From: Pseudomonas sp. StFLB209
GTDB taxonomy: Bacteria > Pseudomonadota > Gammaproteobacteria > Pseudomonadales > Pseudomonadaceae
NCBI RefSeq assembly: GCF_000829415.1
Contig: NZ_AP014637.1
Coordinates: forward strand, 2,678,001 to 2,742,000
Length of the DNA stretch: 64,000 bases
Direction of reading: 5' to 3'
Shown here: positions 9,086-17,908 of the stretch, one piece after another
Numbering within the stretch: the first letter of the stretch is position 1
Layout: every line of letters begins with the position of its first letter
Notes under the pieces: model-generated
What the model saw: the letters and a program-made list of their open reading frames with translations, nothing else
Told to the model about the DNA's origin: nothing
The model's database searches: none
Position numbers and translations under genes: made by a program

Positions 9086-10465
9086 TCAGGCGCGTTGCAG
9101 CGCCTGACGCCTCACCACCAGACTGTCTATCACCCACATCACCAGCATCGAGATGCCTACCAGCGGGAATATCACGCCGAGGGCCAGCATGACCCCGGTG
9201 GCGGTTTTCCAGCGCGGCAGTTCATGCTTGAGCGGCGGTACGCCCAACCCGCCTTCTGGCCTGCGCTTCCACCAGATCACCAGGCCGCTGACCGAGCCGA
9301 GCAGGATCATCAGGCACACCAGCAACATCAGCAGTTGGTTGGGCCAGCCGAAGAACTTGCCTTCATGCAGCATCACGCTGGTTTCCGTGGCCTTGGAGAC
9401 CAGGCTGTAATGCTCCCAGCCGACATTGGCCAGCACCTTGCCGCTGTACTGGTCGATGTGCAGCGTGGCGTCGTTGCGCGGGTCGTCGGCAAACACGGCA
9501 ATGGTGAACACGCCTTCAGCGGTACGGGGGGCGGTGATGCTGTAGCCGGGTTCGACGCCGTGCTCGGTGGCGATGTCTACAACGTCCTGCAGGCTGACCT
9601 GCGGCGCTGCCGGACCGCTGGACGGGCCGTGATGGTGCATGTGCTCGGCATGTTCGCCGCTGGGCTTTTCAGTCGAGACAGGCAACGGCGTGTTTTCCAG
9701 CGCCCAGGGTACGGTCTGCGCGTTGGCGGTGTTCAGCTCGCCCGCCAGCCGGGTGGATTGCGGTACATCGGTCCACATCGCGGCCGGGAAGCTGTTCCAC
9801 AGCTCAGCGTATTGCTTGCCCCAAAATCCGGTCCAGGTCATGCCGCTGAGCAGCATGAACAACAACAACAGCGAACCCCAGAAACCGGTTACCGCATGCA
9901 GATCGCGCCACAGCACCCGGCCGCGGCGCGACAGCCGTGGCCAGAGCACGCCGGCCGGGTTTTTGCCTCTGGGCCACCACAGGTATAGCCCCGAGACCAC
10001 CAGAACGATGCCCCAGCCTGCGGCCAGCTCGATCAGCCGGTCACCCAGGGTGCCGATCATCAGTTCGCCGTGTAGCGCGCGGGCAATTGATTGCAGGTTG
10101 TTCTGCGCATCCTGTACGCCGAGGATATTACCGGTGTACGGATTGATGAACACGTTCTGCCCACGGCCTTCGTAGGTCAGCACGAACTGCGCACTGCTTT
10201 GGGCATCCACTGGCGGGAAATACTTGCTGATCGAAGCGCCGGGCCAGCCCATCAGCACATGATGCTGCTGCAGGTCGGCACTGATGCGTTGCTGGCCGGC
10301 TTCGACATGCAGCATGTCGTGGTACATCAGGTTGTCCAGTTGCGGCTTGTACAGGTAAATGATCCCGGTGATGGCCAGCAGGATCATGAACGGCGCAACG
10401 AACAGCCCGGCATAGAAGTGCCAGCGCCAGGCCAGGTTGTAGAAGTTGGGATTACTGGTTTTCAT
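9086..10465 (-). CDS. PepSY-associated TM protein (PiuB-like), copper/iron locus
   Basis: Inner-membrane protein of 459 residues in the PepSY_TM family. It starts with a cytosolic stub and TM1 (HFYAGLFVAPFMILLAITGIIYLY, shown here in two parts: residues 16-34 and 35-40). A periplasmic PepSY domain with NPYTGNILGV follows, then TM pairs around 140-165 and 190-215, a second periplasmic PepSY region (about 285-350) and TMs at 380-400 and 430-450. A histidine/methionine-rich insert, HAEHMHHHGP, lies near 270 and could bind copper. It is the last gene of a minus-strand run with DUF2946 and PCu(A)C genes, which suggests metal reduction or transport linked to copper. Relatives are often called iron-uptake PiuB, so iron is the alternative metal. 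Confidence 0.85.
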   Translation of the reverse strand: MKTSNPNFYNLAWRWHFYAGLFVAPFMILLAITGIIYLYKPQLDNLMYHDMLHVEAGQQRISADLQQHHVLMGWPGASISKYFPPVDAQSSAQFVLTYEGRGQNVFINPYTGNILGVQDAQNNLQSIARALHGELMIGTLGDRLIELAAGWGIVLVVSGLYLWWPRGKNPAGVLWPRLSRRGRVLWRDLHAVTGFWGSLLLLFMLLSGMTWTGFWGKQYAELWNSFPAAMWTDVPQSTRLAGELNTANAQTVPWALENTPLPVSTEKPSGEHAEHMHHHGPSSGPAAPQVSLQDVVDIATEHGVEPGYSITAPRTAEGVFTIAVFADDPRNDATLHIDQYSGKVLANVGWEHYSLVSKATETSVMLHEGKFFGWPNQLLMLLVCLMILLGSVSGLVIWWKRRPEGGLGVPPLKHELPRWKTATGVMLALGVIFPLVGISMLVMWVIDSLVVRRQALQRA

Positions 10466-10619
10466 GGCTGTCGCTCACGGTCGTAACGCGGATGCCAGGT
10501 GATGAGATAACGCACGGAGCAGGAACAAGCGCGCCTGCGGGCGTGGAGGTAGAACCGTTCATGGTGCTTTCCGTATAGCAATCAGGATCGCGCAGCTCTT
10601 AAAGCTGCGGGTTAAAAGA

Positions 10620-11066
10620 TCAAGACAGCATCAATAACGGCGGCGCCCGGCTCAGGGCATGCAGAAATACCGTGCGGCGGGCGTGGCCGTCGCGGGTCAG
10701 GGCAGCGTAGTAGTCGGCGGGTTTGGGCGGTGTGGCAAGTACCAGGCTGAGCATCTGCGGCAGGGCCGGGCAGCCGAACAGCAGGGTGCAATAACCGCAC
10801 TTGGCCCACAGCGCATGGTCCATGGCGGCAGCGTCCTGCGAGGCCGCATGGGCGGCATGCCGGTCGCCGTGGCTGGCGTGGTCCATCGACAACATGCCGC
10901 TGTGTTGCGCCGCAGGCATGGGCATACCGGCGTGATGCTCCATCGGCATCGACTGAGAAATCAGTGGGCCGATAAAGATCATCAACATGGCAAACAGGGC
11001 AAGCCACGAACCTCGTGGCTGGCGAGGCAGTGCCCGGTTGGCGCGACAGGTGCGCAAGGCGCTCAC
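10620..11066 (-). CDS. DUF2946 family protein, His/Met-rich
   Basis: Small membrane-anchored protein of 148 residues from a GTG start 13 bases after the PCu(A)C gene stop. One N-terminal hydrophobic segment (ALFAMLMIFIGPLISQS) is followed by an export-facing region unusually rich in His and Met (MPMEHHAGMPMPAAQHSGM and further MDHASHGDRH), a composition typical of copper-binding periplasmic proteins. The conserved DUF2946 feature CGYCTLLFGCPAL follows, and the end is a short hydrophobic tail. Copper handling is inferred from this composition and from the neighbouring PCu(A)C chaperone; no biochemical role is established for the family as far as I know. Confidence 0.83.
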   Translation of the reverse strand: MSALRTCRANRALPRQPRGSWLALFAMLMIFIGPLISQSMPMEHHAGMPMPAAQHSGMLSMDHASHGDRHAAHAASQDAAAMDHALWAKCGYCTLLFGCPALPQMLSLVLATPPKPADYYAALTRDGHARRTVFLHALSRAPPLLMLS

Positions 11067-11079
11067 GGCAGACGCTTAC

Positions 11080-11541
11080 TCAATGGCTGTGTTCAGGGGC
11101 CTGCTTTTGTACCACGACCTGCACCGGTAATGCTCCGGCTTTCTCGAAGTGCAGGGTCAGCGCAAAGCGTTGGCCCTCGACCAATTGCGAGCGGTCTTTG
11201 ATGTCCAGCAGCATCACGTGATAGCCCATGGGCGAAAAGCTCACCTGGCCGCCGGCGGGCACCTCGACGCTGGGCACCTGGCGCATCTTCATCAGGCCAT
11301 CGACCTGCACATGCTGATGCAACTGCGCCTGGCCGGCAATCGGGGTGTCGACTGACAGCAGGCGGTCGGCGCTGGCGCCTTGGTTATCAATGGTGAAATA
11401 GGCCGCAACGCTGGGCGCGTTGGGTGGCAGTTGCATTGACCACGGGTGGTCGACCAACAGGCTGCCGGCCTTGTATTCATGGGCATGGGCAAACACGGCA
11501 GGCAACAACAACGCGGCCAGCAGCAGGGTTTTCTTGAGCAT
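11080..11541 (-). CDS. Periplasmic copper chaperone PCu(A)C
   Basis: Periplasmic Cu(I) carrier of 153 residues that in relatives delivers copper to cytochrome c oxidase or to resistance systems. A Sec signal peptide (MLKKTLLLAALLLPAVFAHA) is cleaved before HEYKAG. The mature protein shows the cupredoxin-like fold markers: DHPWSMQLPPNAPSVAAYFTI, then the copper ligands in order LHQHVQVDGLMKMRQ and GYHVMLLD, which match the family pattern of His, Met, His, Met. The C-terminal tail EHSH adds possible ligands. It sits between two DUF2946 genes in one operon. No Sco gene is adjacent, which is unusual for the respiratory-assembly version. Confidence 0.92.
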   Translation of the reverse strand: MLKKTLLLAALLLPAVFAHAHEYKAGSLLVDHPWSMQLPPNAPSVAAYFTIDNQGASADRLLSVDTPIAGQAQLHQHVQVDGLMKMRQVPSVEVPAGGQVSFSPMGYHVMLLDIKDRSQLVEGQRFALTLHFEKAGALPVQVVVQKQAPEHSH

Positions 11542-11580
11542 GTAAATCTCCGGTCAGTCAGTCGATACGGATGGTTATCT

Positions 11581-11958
11581 TCAAACTTCAGGAGAGGCGC
11601 GCGGGTTGGCCGTCGGCCATTGCAGGCGTGGCGAAATGGGTGCTGCCACCCGATAGACCGGCAGGCGCAGTGCTGGCAGCCCGCTGAACAACCCCGTTGG
11701 CAGCCCGCCCGCCAGCATCACCAGCAGCGAAGCGCTGTAGCACAGGCAATGCTGCATACCGGCATGCGGGTCTTGCTGCGCCTGACCCTCGCCGCTGGGC
11801 GCCTGCGCCGCCAGTTGCACATTGGCCCCACAGAAGCCGCCCCACAGCAACCCGGCATCGACCCCGCGCTGCGCACTCGGCGCAAGCGGCATGGCCAGCA
11901 GGCTGAACAGCACTGCAAAGCAGGCGATCCAGGCTGATGTTGTCCGGGGCTGGGACAT
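11581..11958 (-). CDS. DUF2946 family protein, first gene of copper operon
   Basis: Small protein of 125 residues beginning with an N-terminal membrane segment (AWIACFAVLFSLLAMPLAP). It carries a central DUF2946 motif HAGMQHCLCYSASLLVMLAGG with a Cys-X-Cys pair and Met/His residues, and a Pro-rich end. It is the promoter-proximal gene, 39 bases before the PCu(A)C gene. It and the second DUF2946 gene are diverged relatives sharing the CxC/CxxC-plus-hydrophobic arrangement. Function unknown; copper binding or shuttling is inferred from context. The promoter must lie in 11960-12300, but no copper-responsive box was recognised. Confidence 0.8.
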   Translation of the reverse strand: MSQPRTTSAWIACFAVLFSLLAMPLAPSAQRGVDAGLLWGGFCGANVQLAAQAPSGEGQAQQDPHAGMQHCLCYSASLLVMLAGGLPTGLFSGLPALRLPVYRVAAPISPRLQWPTANPRASPEV

Positions 11959-12309
11959 GGCGGGTACCTGTTTGGGACAAGACTTCAGAACACCTCTAAC
12001 TACTCCCGCTGGCCGGGCTTCTTCGACGCTAGGTGCGCCGTCGCTGCGTTAAAAGCCGGCTGGTGCGCCAACCCGACGGATCGCCGAGTGGTCAGCTGCT
12101 CATTTGAAACTCTCAAGCGCTGCGGTCGTGCCTGCTTTATGGGACGGCCATCTGCCGTGCCTGAGCTTGGTAAAGCCATTTCGCAAGTAGCCTAGAGGTG
12201 CGTCTAGACGCGTCATTTAGCCTGAACGCGAGATGAAAGTAAAAGCGTCAGGTTTTACTGGACGGGGCGCAGTAGCCTGAATGCGATAATGGGCTCATTC
12301 ATCCAGGGA
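11959..12309. other. Gene-free interval upstream of copper operon
   Basis: No coding sequence could be supported. It contains the leader of the copper operon (minus strand), the palindrome CGTCTAGACG at 12210-12219, and two similar words, TAGCCTGAACGCGAGAT near 12218 and TAGCCTGAATGCGATAAT near 12273, that could be relics of a direct repeat. Nothing here was identified as a known site. Confidence 0.5.
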
Positions 12310-12500
12310 GCGTTATCCAACGTAATACCAATACTGTTCAATTAGGCGCTTTATGCTTCCAGTGGGAGCGACCTTGGCGTCATCGGGTTTACTCTTCAGA
12401 ACCTGATCAACCACCTTCTGCACTTGTTCATCACCGATTGTGCGCGGGTGGCCGGAACGATGTTCATCGTGCAGGCCAATCAATCCCTATTTCGACAAGC
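12310..12500 (-). pseudogene. IS630-type transposase remnant
   Basis: Reading the minus strand from about 12495 down gives GLIGLHDEHRSGHPRT, then IGDEQVQKVVDQVLKSKPDDA, then a break. This matches the region of IS630-family transposases where a helix-turn-helix is followed by GLHDEHRSGRPR, a DEQV helix and a P(D/E)DATHWSTRS segment. The HW-S part is only recovered by changing frame near 12365. No DDE catalytic core, terminal inverted repeats or TA duplication were found, so only a fragment of the N-terminal third survives. The match is from memory of the family consensus. Confidence 0.6.
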
Positions 12501-12599
12501 CCGTGCGCGACCGCGAGACCACGTCCGGTCGCTGATAAGCCCCTATAAAAGCGCAGCGCTCACGAGTTGATTTCAGATGAGCATAGGCCAGATTCCATT

Positions 12600-12915
12600 G
12601 GCACTTGTGGACCACCACTTTAGGGCGACGGGATGCTTGGTCAGGACTGTTGCCCGGTATAGCACAGGTTCGGGCGTTGAAAGCGGCCAAGCGTTTGGCG
12701 AAAGTGGCAGTGGAGTCCAACCGGTTAGGCTATGAAGAAGGGCGCGTGTCAGCATTGATGTGTTGCAGGTGCAAAGTAGCCATGTCAGGCCCACCACGAG
12801 CTCGCTCGCGCTCGTTATGATGCGGTTCTGGCACAACTGGAACTCAAAGCGGGCGTCGGCATTCTGCATGAGCTTGCTGATATCAATGTTTTGCTGGCCT
12901 CCCTAATGACTGCAA
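12600..12915 (+). pseudogene. Decayed C-terminus of a TolC-family outer membrane efflux/secretion protein
   Basis: From about 12626 the plus strand reads RDAWSGLLPGIAQVRALKAA, then KRLAKVAVESNRLGYEEGRV. A frame change near 12750 gives SIDVLQVQSSHV, and after a second change near 12800 ARYDAVLAQLELKAGVGILH follows, then ELADINVLL. These are the last helices of TolC/AprF-type proteins of type I secretion systems (ESNRLGYEVGVR...DVLNAQ...ARYD.L..QLRLKAAAG...L). At least two frameshifts separate blocks that keep the family order and spacing, so this is a pseudogene fragment. No ABC exporter or adaptor gene is present nearby. Confidence 0.72.
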
Positions 12916-12924
12916 TTAACGGAA

Positions 12925-13330
12925 TTCAATCCACCCTATCCAAGGTAGTCAACATGATGGAAGGCACTTCTGACACCGCTTCCAATCGCTTTTTGAAATT
13001 CTATAAAGTGTTTTTTCCGGATTGCTGATCGCCTCAATCTTGATGACGAGCTATTCGGTGCTTGGTGCACAATTTCCGAGGCGGGCAAAACATTGCGCAG
13101 TGGATTGATCTTTGCCGTATTGCTATGGGGCGGCTTCAATGTGCACGGGCTTTAGGCGTGGTTTAAGTCGCCAGTGTAGGCAATCGGATCAACCGGGTGT
13201 TTGGCTGCGCCGCTGCTGGCATCATGCAAACATCCAGTACGTCAGGCGTGGGCACTTCAGGATGCCTCAAAAAACATTGGCGTGCTTAGCGCCGACAGGT
13301 GCCCAGCCAGCAGGTAGTGTTTAAAGGCGC
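12925..13330 (+). pseudogene. Unidentified decayed coding region, possible membrane protein
   Basis: No open frame spans this interval, but protein-like blocks appear in successive plus-strand frames: ASNRFLKFYKVFF, then FSGLLIASILMTSYSVLGAQ, then SEAGKTLRSGLIFAVLLWGG with FNVHGL, then VGNRINRVFGCAAAGIMQTS. Two of them look like membrane helices. Changing frame at each break suggests an old gene with several frameshifts. I do not recognise the parent protein, and chance open stretches cannot be excluded. Confidence 0.3.
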
Positions 13331-13333
13331 TCC

Positions 13334-14050
13334 TCAGATTGTGAGTGCTTTAATTACCTGGGCGACACTCCCCAACTCCCGATCCACCGCCGGCAACTCA
13401 GGCCGTTTGAGTACCAGCACCGGTATCCGGCGCTCGCGAGCCACCTGCAGTTTGGGCTCGGTGGACTGGCTGCCGCTGTTTTTGCTGATCAGCACATCGA
13501 TGCCGCGTCGTTCGAATAGCTGGCGTTCCTCTTCCAACTGAAACGGGCCGCGAGCGGCGATGATTTCGCAGCGATCATTGCCAGGCACGCTGTCCAGTGC
13601 GCGCAGGGTCCAGAACTGCTGCTCGGGGATTTCGTGCAGATGCTGTAACGGCTCGCGGCCCAGAGTGAACAGCGGTCGCTTGAAGGGCGCCAGGGCGCGT
13701 ATCAGTTCGTGCCAGTCGGCGACTTCACGCCAGTCGTCGCCCGGCCCGGCTTGCCAGGCCGGGCGGCGCAAGGCCCAGCAAGGGATGCCGGTCAGCTGGG
13801 CGGCGGCTGCGGCGTTGCGGCTCATCTGGGCGGCGTAGGGGTGGGTGGCATCGAGCAGCAGGCTGATGCCCTGGTCGCGAATGAACTGGGCCAGCCCTTC
13901 GGCACCGCCATAGCCGCCGACCCGTAGCTGGCAGGTCAGGTCATTGGGCACCCGGCCGACACCGGCCAGGCTGTAGATATGCGCCGGCCCCAGAGTGCGG
14001 GCGATGGCCAGGGCCTCGGCGACGCCGCCGAGCAGCAGGATGCGTTTCAT
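13334..14050 (-). CDS. cobK: Precorrin-6A reductase CobK
   Basis: NAD(P)H-dependent reductase of the corrin ring, 238 residues, cytoplasmic, reducing precorrin-6A to the dihydro form. The N-terminus RILLLGGVAEALAIARTLGP carries the glycine-rich nucleotide loop. The family block LLLDATHPYAAQMSRNAAAA (near 66-85) and the late ISKNSGSQSTEPKL with VLVLKRP are the CobK/CbiJ signatures. It is the last gene of cobL-cbiD-cobK, 8 bases after cbiD, so almost certainly cotranscribed. Full length. The gene stops 400 bases from the decayed region at 12.9-13.3 kb. Confidence 0.95.
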   Translation of the reverse strand: MKRILLLGGVAEALAIARTLGPAHIYSLAGVGRVPNDLTCQLRVGGYGGAEGLAQFIRDQGISLLLDATHPYAAQMSRNAAAAAQLTGIPCWALRRPAWQAGPGDDWREVADWHELIRALAPFKRPLFTLGREPLQHLHEIPEQQFWTLRALDSVPGNDRCEIIAARGPFQLEEERQLFERRGIDVLISKNSGSQSTEPKLQVARERRIPVLVLKRPELPAVDRELGSVAQVIKALTI

Positions 14051-14058
14051 GGGGGTCC

Positions 14059-15147
14059 TTATTGTGCGTGGCCGGCGATGCCGCCTTGCCGATCAATGGC
14101 GAAGACTTCCACCTCGACGCTGGCCGGCACCACACTACGGGCGAAGGTCAGGGCATGGCGGCATACGGTATCGCCCAGCGGTACGGCGGCGGCGCTGCAC
14201 ATGGCCAGGGCCTGCTGGCTGGTGTTGGCTGCGATGATGCGCTGTTGCAGATCGGTGTCGGCGCCCACATCGGCCGCCCAGCGCGCCAGTTGTGGCAGGT
14301 CGATGCTCGAATGGCGACTGTGCAGGTCCATGTGCCCGGCGGCCAGTTTGCTGATCTTGCCGAAGCCGCCGCACAGGCTCAATTTATCCACAGGCACTTT
14401 GCGCAGGTGCTTGAGCACGGCGCCGACAAAATCGCCCATTTCGATCAGGGCGATGTCCGGGATGCCGTAGACCCGGCGCATGGTGTCTTCGCTGGCGTTG
14501 CCGGTGCAGGCGGCGATGTGCTGATAGCCGTTGGTGGTGGCGACATCGATGCCCTGCTGGATCGAGGCGATATAGGCCGCGCAGGAGAACGGCCGGACGA
14601 TGCCGCTGGTGCCGAGAATCGACAGCCCGCCGAGAATGCCCAGGCGCGGGTTCATGGTTTTCAGGGCCAGCTGTTCACCGCCCTGGACCGCAATAGTGAC
14701 TTCGAAGCCGCCGTTGTAGCCCTGCTCGTCAGCCAGCCGCTGCAAGTGCTCGGTCATCATCCGCCGCGGCACCGGATTGATGGCCGGCTCACCCACCGCC
14801 AGCACCAGCCCCGGTCGGGTCACGGTGCCCACGCCTGGGCCTGCGATAAAGCGCACGCCTGGCTCGCTGAGCAACTTCACGTGTGCGAACAGCAAGGCGC
14901 CGTGAGTCACGTCCGGGTCGTCACCGGCATCCTTGATCGTACCGGCCTGGGCACCGTCTTCCAGCAGGCGGCAGAACTCCAGGCGCAGCTGCACCTGTTT
15001 GCCTTTTGGCAAGGTGATCTCAACCGCATCACAGGCTTGCCCGCCCAGCAGCAGGCGCGCCGCCGCCAGGCTGGTGGCCGTGGCGCAGCTGCCAGTGGTC
15101 AGGCCGCTGCGCAGGGGCGCGGGTTGTTCAGCGGTTTCTTCGCGCAT
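14059..15147 (-). CDS. cbiD: Cobalt-precorrin-5B C1-methyltransferase CbiD
   Basis: SAM-dependent methylation at C1 of the corrin ring, 362 residues. Typical features: [20 protein letters not shown] at the N-terminus, [12 protein letters not shown] and [12 protein letters not shown] in the middle, and [17 protein letters not shown] about residue 170, all characteristic of CbiD. The protein starts one base inside the cobL stop (TGATG), showing translational coupling. CbiD belongs to the oxygen-independent route, yet the same locus encodes CobG from the oxygen-dependent route; in pseudomonads CbiD is thought to stand in for CobF, which is absent here. Confidence 0.95.
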   Translation of the reverse strand: MREETAEQPAPLRSGLTTGSCATATSLAAARLLLGGQACDAVEITLPKGKQVQLRLEFCRLLEDGAQAGTIKDAGDDPDVTHGALLFAHVKLLSEPGVRFIAGPGVGTVTRPGLVLAVGEPAINPVPRRMMTEHLQRLADEQGYNGGFEVTIAVQGGEQLALKTMNPRLGILGGLSILGTSGIVRPFSCAAYIASIQQGIDVATTNGYQHIAACTGNASEDTMRRVYGIPDIALIEMGDFVGAVLKHLRKVPVDKLSLCGGFGKISKLAAGHMDLHSRHSSIDLPQLARWAADVGADTDLQQRIIAANTSQQALAMCSAAAVPLGDTVCRHALTFARSVVPASVEVEVFAIDRQGGIAGHAQ

Positions 15148-16349
15148 CAGGGTTTGACCAGGTCCAGCAGGGTGATCGGCAGCGCCTGGCGCCAGGTGTC
15201 GAACTCACCCAGTGGCTTGGCCTGGGCGACGTGCAGGCGGGTCAGTTCACCGCCATGGCGTTCGCGCCAGTTCAGCAGCGCCATCTCGCTTTGCAAGGTC
15301 ACGGCATTGGCCACCAGCCGCCCGCCGGGGCGCAGGTGCTCCCAGCAAGTCTCCAGCACGCCGGGGCGGGTCACGCCGCCGCCAATGAAAATCGCGTCCG
15401 GGCGCTCCAGGCCGGCCAGTGCGTCGGGGGCTGTACCGCGCACCAGTTGCAGGCCGGGTACACCGAGATTGTCGCGGTTGGTCTCGATCAACTGCTGGCG
15501 CCCCTCATCGGCCTCGATGGCGATGGCGCGGCAGGTCGGGTGGGCGCGCATCCACTCTATGCCGATCGAGCCGCAGCCGGCGCCGACATCCCAAAGCAAC
15601 TGGCCGGGTACCGGTGCCAGGTGGGCGAGGGTCACCGCGCGTACATCGCGTTTGGTGAGTTGGCCGTCATGCAGGTAAGCCTGATCCGGCAGCCCGGCCA
15701 GCGGGCTGAGGCGCAAGGTGTCGGCGGCGATGCGGCAATCGATGGCGACCAGATTAAGGGCGGCAATGTCCGGGTTTTGCCATTCGTTGGCGATGCCATC
15801 GACTCGACGCTCGGCCGGGCCGCCCAGATGCTCCAGCACGCTGATCTGGCTGGGGCCGAAGCCGCGTTCGCGCAGCAGTGCAGCCAGCGCGGCAGGGCTG
15901 CTGCCGTCGTTGCTCAACACCAGCAGGCGCAGGCCATGATGCAGGTGCGCATTGAGCGCCGTCAGCGGCCGGGCGACCACCGACAGGGTGACAACATCCT
16001 GCAGCGCCCAGCCCATCCGTGCGGCGGCCAGTGAGTAGGAAGACGGCGCCGGCAGCACGGTCATTGCGCTTTTATCCACAACCCGCGACAGGCTGACCCC
16101 CACGCCATACAGCATCGGGTCGCCGCTGGCCAACACGCACACCGGCTGGCCACGGCGCTCCAGCACCGCGTTGAGCGAGAAGGGGCTGGGCCAGGGCTGC
16201 CGGGCGGCACCGATGCACGGCGGCAGCAACGCCAGTTGCCGGGTACTGCCGAACACCTCGGTGGCATTGAGCAGCGCATGCCGGGCATTGCGGCCCAGGC
16301 CCTTGTAGCCGTCTTCACCGATTCCCACGACGGTCAGCCAGGGTGACAT
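15147..16349 (-). CDS. cobL: Precorrin-6Y C5,15-methyltransferase (decarboxylating) CobL
   Basis: Bifunctional SAM enzyme of 400 residues that methylates C5 and C15 and removes the acetate carboxyl at C12. Residues 1-200 are the CbiE-type tetrapyrrole methylase ([14 protein letters not shown] at the start, [15 protein letters not shown] near 90). Residues 210-400 are the CbiT-type Rossmann methylase ([18 protein letters not shown] near 255, PDAIFIGGG near 325). The frame is open further upstream to 16547, but the start at 16349 gives the exact family N-terminus. First gene of the minus-strand cob operon, divergent from cobG. Confidence 0.95.
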   Translation of the reverse strand: MSPWLTVVGIGEDGYKGLGRNARHALLNATEVFGSTRQLALLPPCIGAARQPWPSPFSLNAVLERRGQPVCVLASGDPMLYGVGVSLSRVVDKSAMTVLPAPSSYSLAAARMGWALQDVVTLSVVARPLTALNAHLHHGLRLLVLSNDGSSPAALAALLRERGFGPSQISVLEHLGGPAERRVDGIANEWQNPDIAALNLVAIDCRIAADTLRLSPLAGLPDQAYLHDGQLTKRDVRAVTLAHLAPVPGQLLWDVGAGCGSIGIEWMRAHPTCRAIAIEADEGRQQLIETNRDNLGVPGLQLVRGTAPDALAGLERPDAIFIGGGVTRPGVLETCWEHLRPGGRLVANAVTLQSEMALLNWRERHGGELTRLHVAQAKPLGEFDTWRQALPITLLDLVKP

Positions 16350-16469
16350 CTGAATACCTCGATTCGAACTTCCGACAGAGCGCCTTATGAAGCCTGTCGC
16401 CAAAGCAGGCATAATAGCGCGCCTGACAGGCACATTGCCCGTCATGGCTTCTGGCAGCGCCTGGCACTG

Positions 16470-16532
16470 CGTTCGTTCGCGAGCAGGGCTCCCTCCCACA
16501 AGTCTGTGGGAGGCGGCTCTGCCGGCGAATGC
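16470..16532. repeat. REP-type palindromic element in cobL-cobG spacer
   Basis: An imperfect inverted repeat: the left arm TTCGCGAGCAGGGCTCCCTC with CCACA (about 16475-16500) and the right arm TGTGGGAGGCGGCTCTGCCG with GCGAA (16505-16529), around AGTC. The GTGGGAG(C/G)...GCTCGCGAA pattern is the common extragenic palindrome of Pseudomonas. It lies between divergent promoters, an uncommon position for REPs, which usually follow genes. Confidence 0.8.
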
Positions 16533-16573
16533 AGCGCTGCCAGCCACTTGTATACACGCACATCGGTGAATCC

Positions 16574-17908
16574 TTGAACGAGCCGCAGTCCGCTCGCCCT
16601 TGCTTCGTTACGCCTCGTCCCTCGGCTTGTCCGGGGTTGTTGCGTATCGTCGCCGCGCGCGATGGTGGGATCTGCCGGATAAAGCTGGCCGGCGGGGTGC
16701 TCAGTGCCGCCCAGGCGCAGGCCGTGGCCTCAGCGGCGCAGACTTATGCACAGGGCGTGATCGAGGTCACCAACCGCGCCAACCTGCAGATTCGCGGCAT
16801 TGGCGCTGAGCATCAGGCGCTGATCGGCGAACTGCTGGGCGCCGGTCTCGGACCGGCCAACCCGGCCAGTGACGATGTGCGCAACCTGATGCTCAGCCCC
16901 AGTGCCGGGCTCGACCCGCAGATGCTCTGCGACACCCGGCCACTGGCAGCGCAGATTCTCGCCTCGCTGGAAAATATGCCACACCTGCACGCCCTGTCGC
17001 CCAAGTTCGCCGTTTCGCTGGACGGCGGCGAAGGACTGGCCATGCTGGAGCATCCCCATGACCTGTGGCTGTCGGCGCTGCGCCTCGACGGCCAGGTCTG
17101 GCTCGGTTTTGGGCTGGCGGGTTGCCCGGCGCACGATGCGCCGCTGGCGGCTGTGGCGCTGGAGCACGGTCATGCTCTGGTGATCGCGGTACTGGAGCTG
17201 TTTCTTGACCTGGCCCGGCCGGAGCAGGCGCGCATGCGTCACCTTCTGCAGGATGTTCCAGCGGCTGAGTTACTGGGCCAGCTACAGGCGCGCTTGCCGG
17301 TGCAATGGCGCCAGGTCAGCGGCTGGCAGCGTCCGACTCGCGAGGCGTACCGGCATCTGGGGATTTATCCACAGTTGCAGGATGGCGTGGTCGCGGTCGG
17401 CGCCGCCCCTGCGCTTGGACGGCTTGATTCATGCTTGCTCGGCGCCGTGGCGCAGCTGGCTGCACGGCTGGGCGATGGCAGCCTGCACCTGACCCCCTGG
17501 CAGAGTCTGTTGCTGCCCAATGTGCCTGCCAGCAATGCCGTGCCGGTGCTCGAGGCCTTGCAGGGGCTCGGCTTGACCGTTAGCGCCGAGCAGCCGTTGG
17601 CGCGGCTGATGGCGTGCATCGGCTCGCAGGGCTGCGCCAAAGGCCTGGCCGATACCAAGGGCGACGCGCTGGCCCTGGCTGCGCAGTTGCCTGCCGATAC
17701 CGCCTTGCACCTGACCGGCTGCCAGCGCTCCTGCGCCGCCGCCCATGTGGCGCCGCTGACGCTGTTGGCGGTGGCGCCGGGGCACTACGATCTTTATCAG
17801 CGCAATGCGCAGCACCCGGGGTTCGGTGTGCTGCGGGCGCGCAATCTCACTATTGAAGCCGTCGGCGCACTGTTGGCCGCCGACACACGGAGCACCCTGC
17901 ATGATTGA
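16574..17908 (+). CDS. cobG: Precorrin-3B synthase CobG
   Basis: Oxygen-dependent monooxygenase of the aerobic cobalamin path, forming precorrin-3B, 444 residues from a TTG start at 16574 (an in-frame start at 16529 would overlap the REP element and adds unrelated sequence). It resembles one ferredoxin-nitrite/sulfite reductase. The N-terminal half-domain carries [13 protein letters not shown], and the C-terminal Fe-S motif is complete: [11 protein letters not shown] (Cys-X5-Cys) and [12 protein letters not shown] (Cys-X3-Cys). First gene of cobG-cobH-cobI-cobJ, overlapping cobH by 8 bases. The start is the only uncertain point. Confidence 0.93.
   Translation: MNEPQSARPCFVTPRPSACPGLLRIVAARDGGICRIKLAGGVLSAAQAQAVASAAQTYAQGVIEVTNRANLQIRGIGAEHQALIGELLGAGLGPANPASDDVRNLMLSPSAGLDPQMLCDTRPLAAQILASLENMPHLHALSPKFAVSLDGGEGLAMLEHPHDLWLSALRLDGQVWLGFGLAGCPAHDAPLAAVALEHGHALVIAVLELFLDLARPEQARMRHLLQDVPAAELLGQLQARLPVQWRQVSGWQRPTREAYRHLGIYPQLQDGVVAVGAAPALGRLDSCLLGAVAQLAARLGDGSLHLTPWQSLLLPNVPASNAVPVLEALQGLGLTVSAEQPLARLMACIGSQGCAKGLADTKGDALALAAQLPADTALHLTGCQRSCAAAHVAPLTLLAVAPGHYDLYQRNAQHPGFGVLRARNLTIEAVGALLAADTRSTLHD

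Noticed and set aside
14062..15678. Long open frame (538 codons) on the plus strand opposite cbiD and cobL
   Set aside because: It is antisense to two certain genes, has a composition typical of GC-rich shadow frames (Gly/Ala/His/Gln rich) and no recognisable motif.
16350..16573. Possible cobalamin riboswitch between cobL and cobG
   Set aside because: No B12-box or matching secondary structure was seen; the spacer is mostly a REP element.
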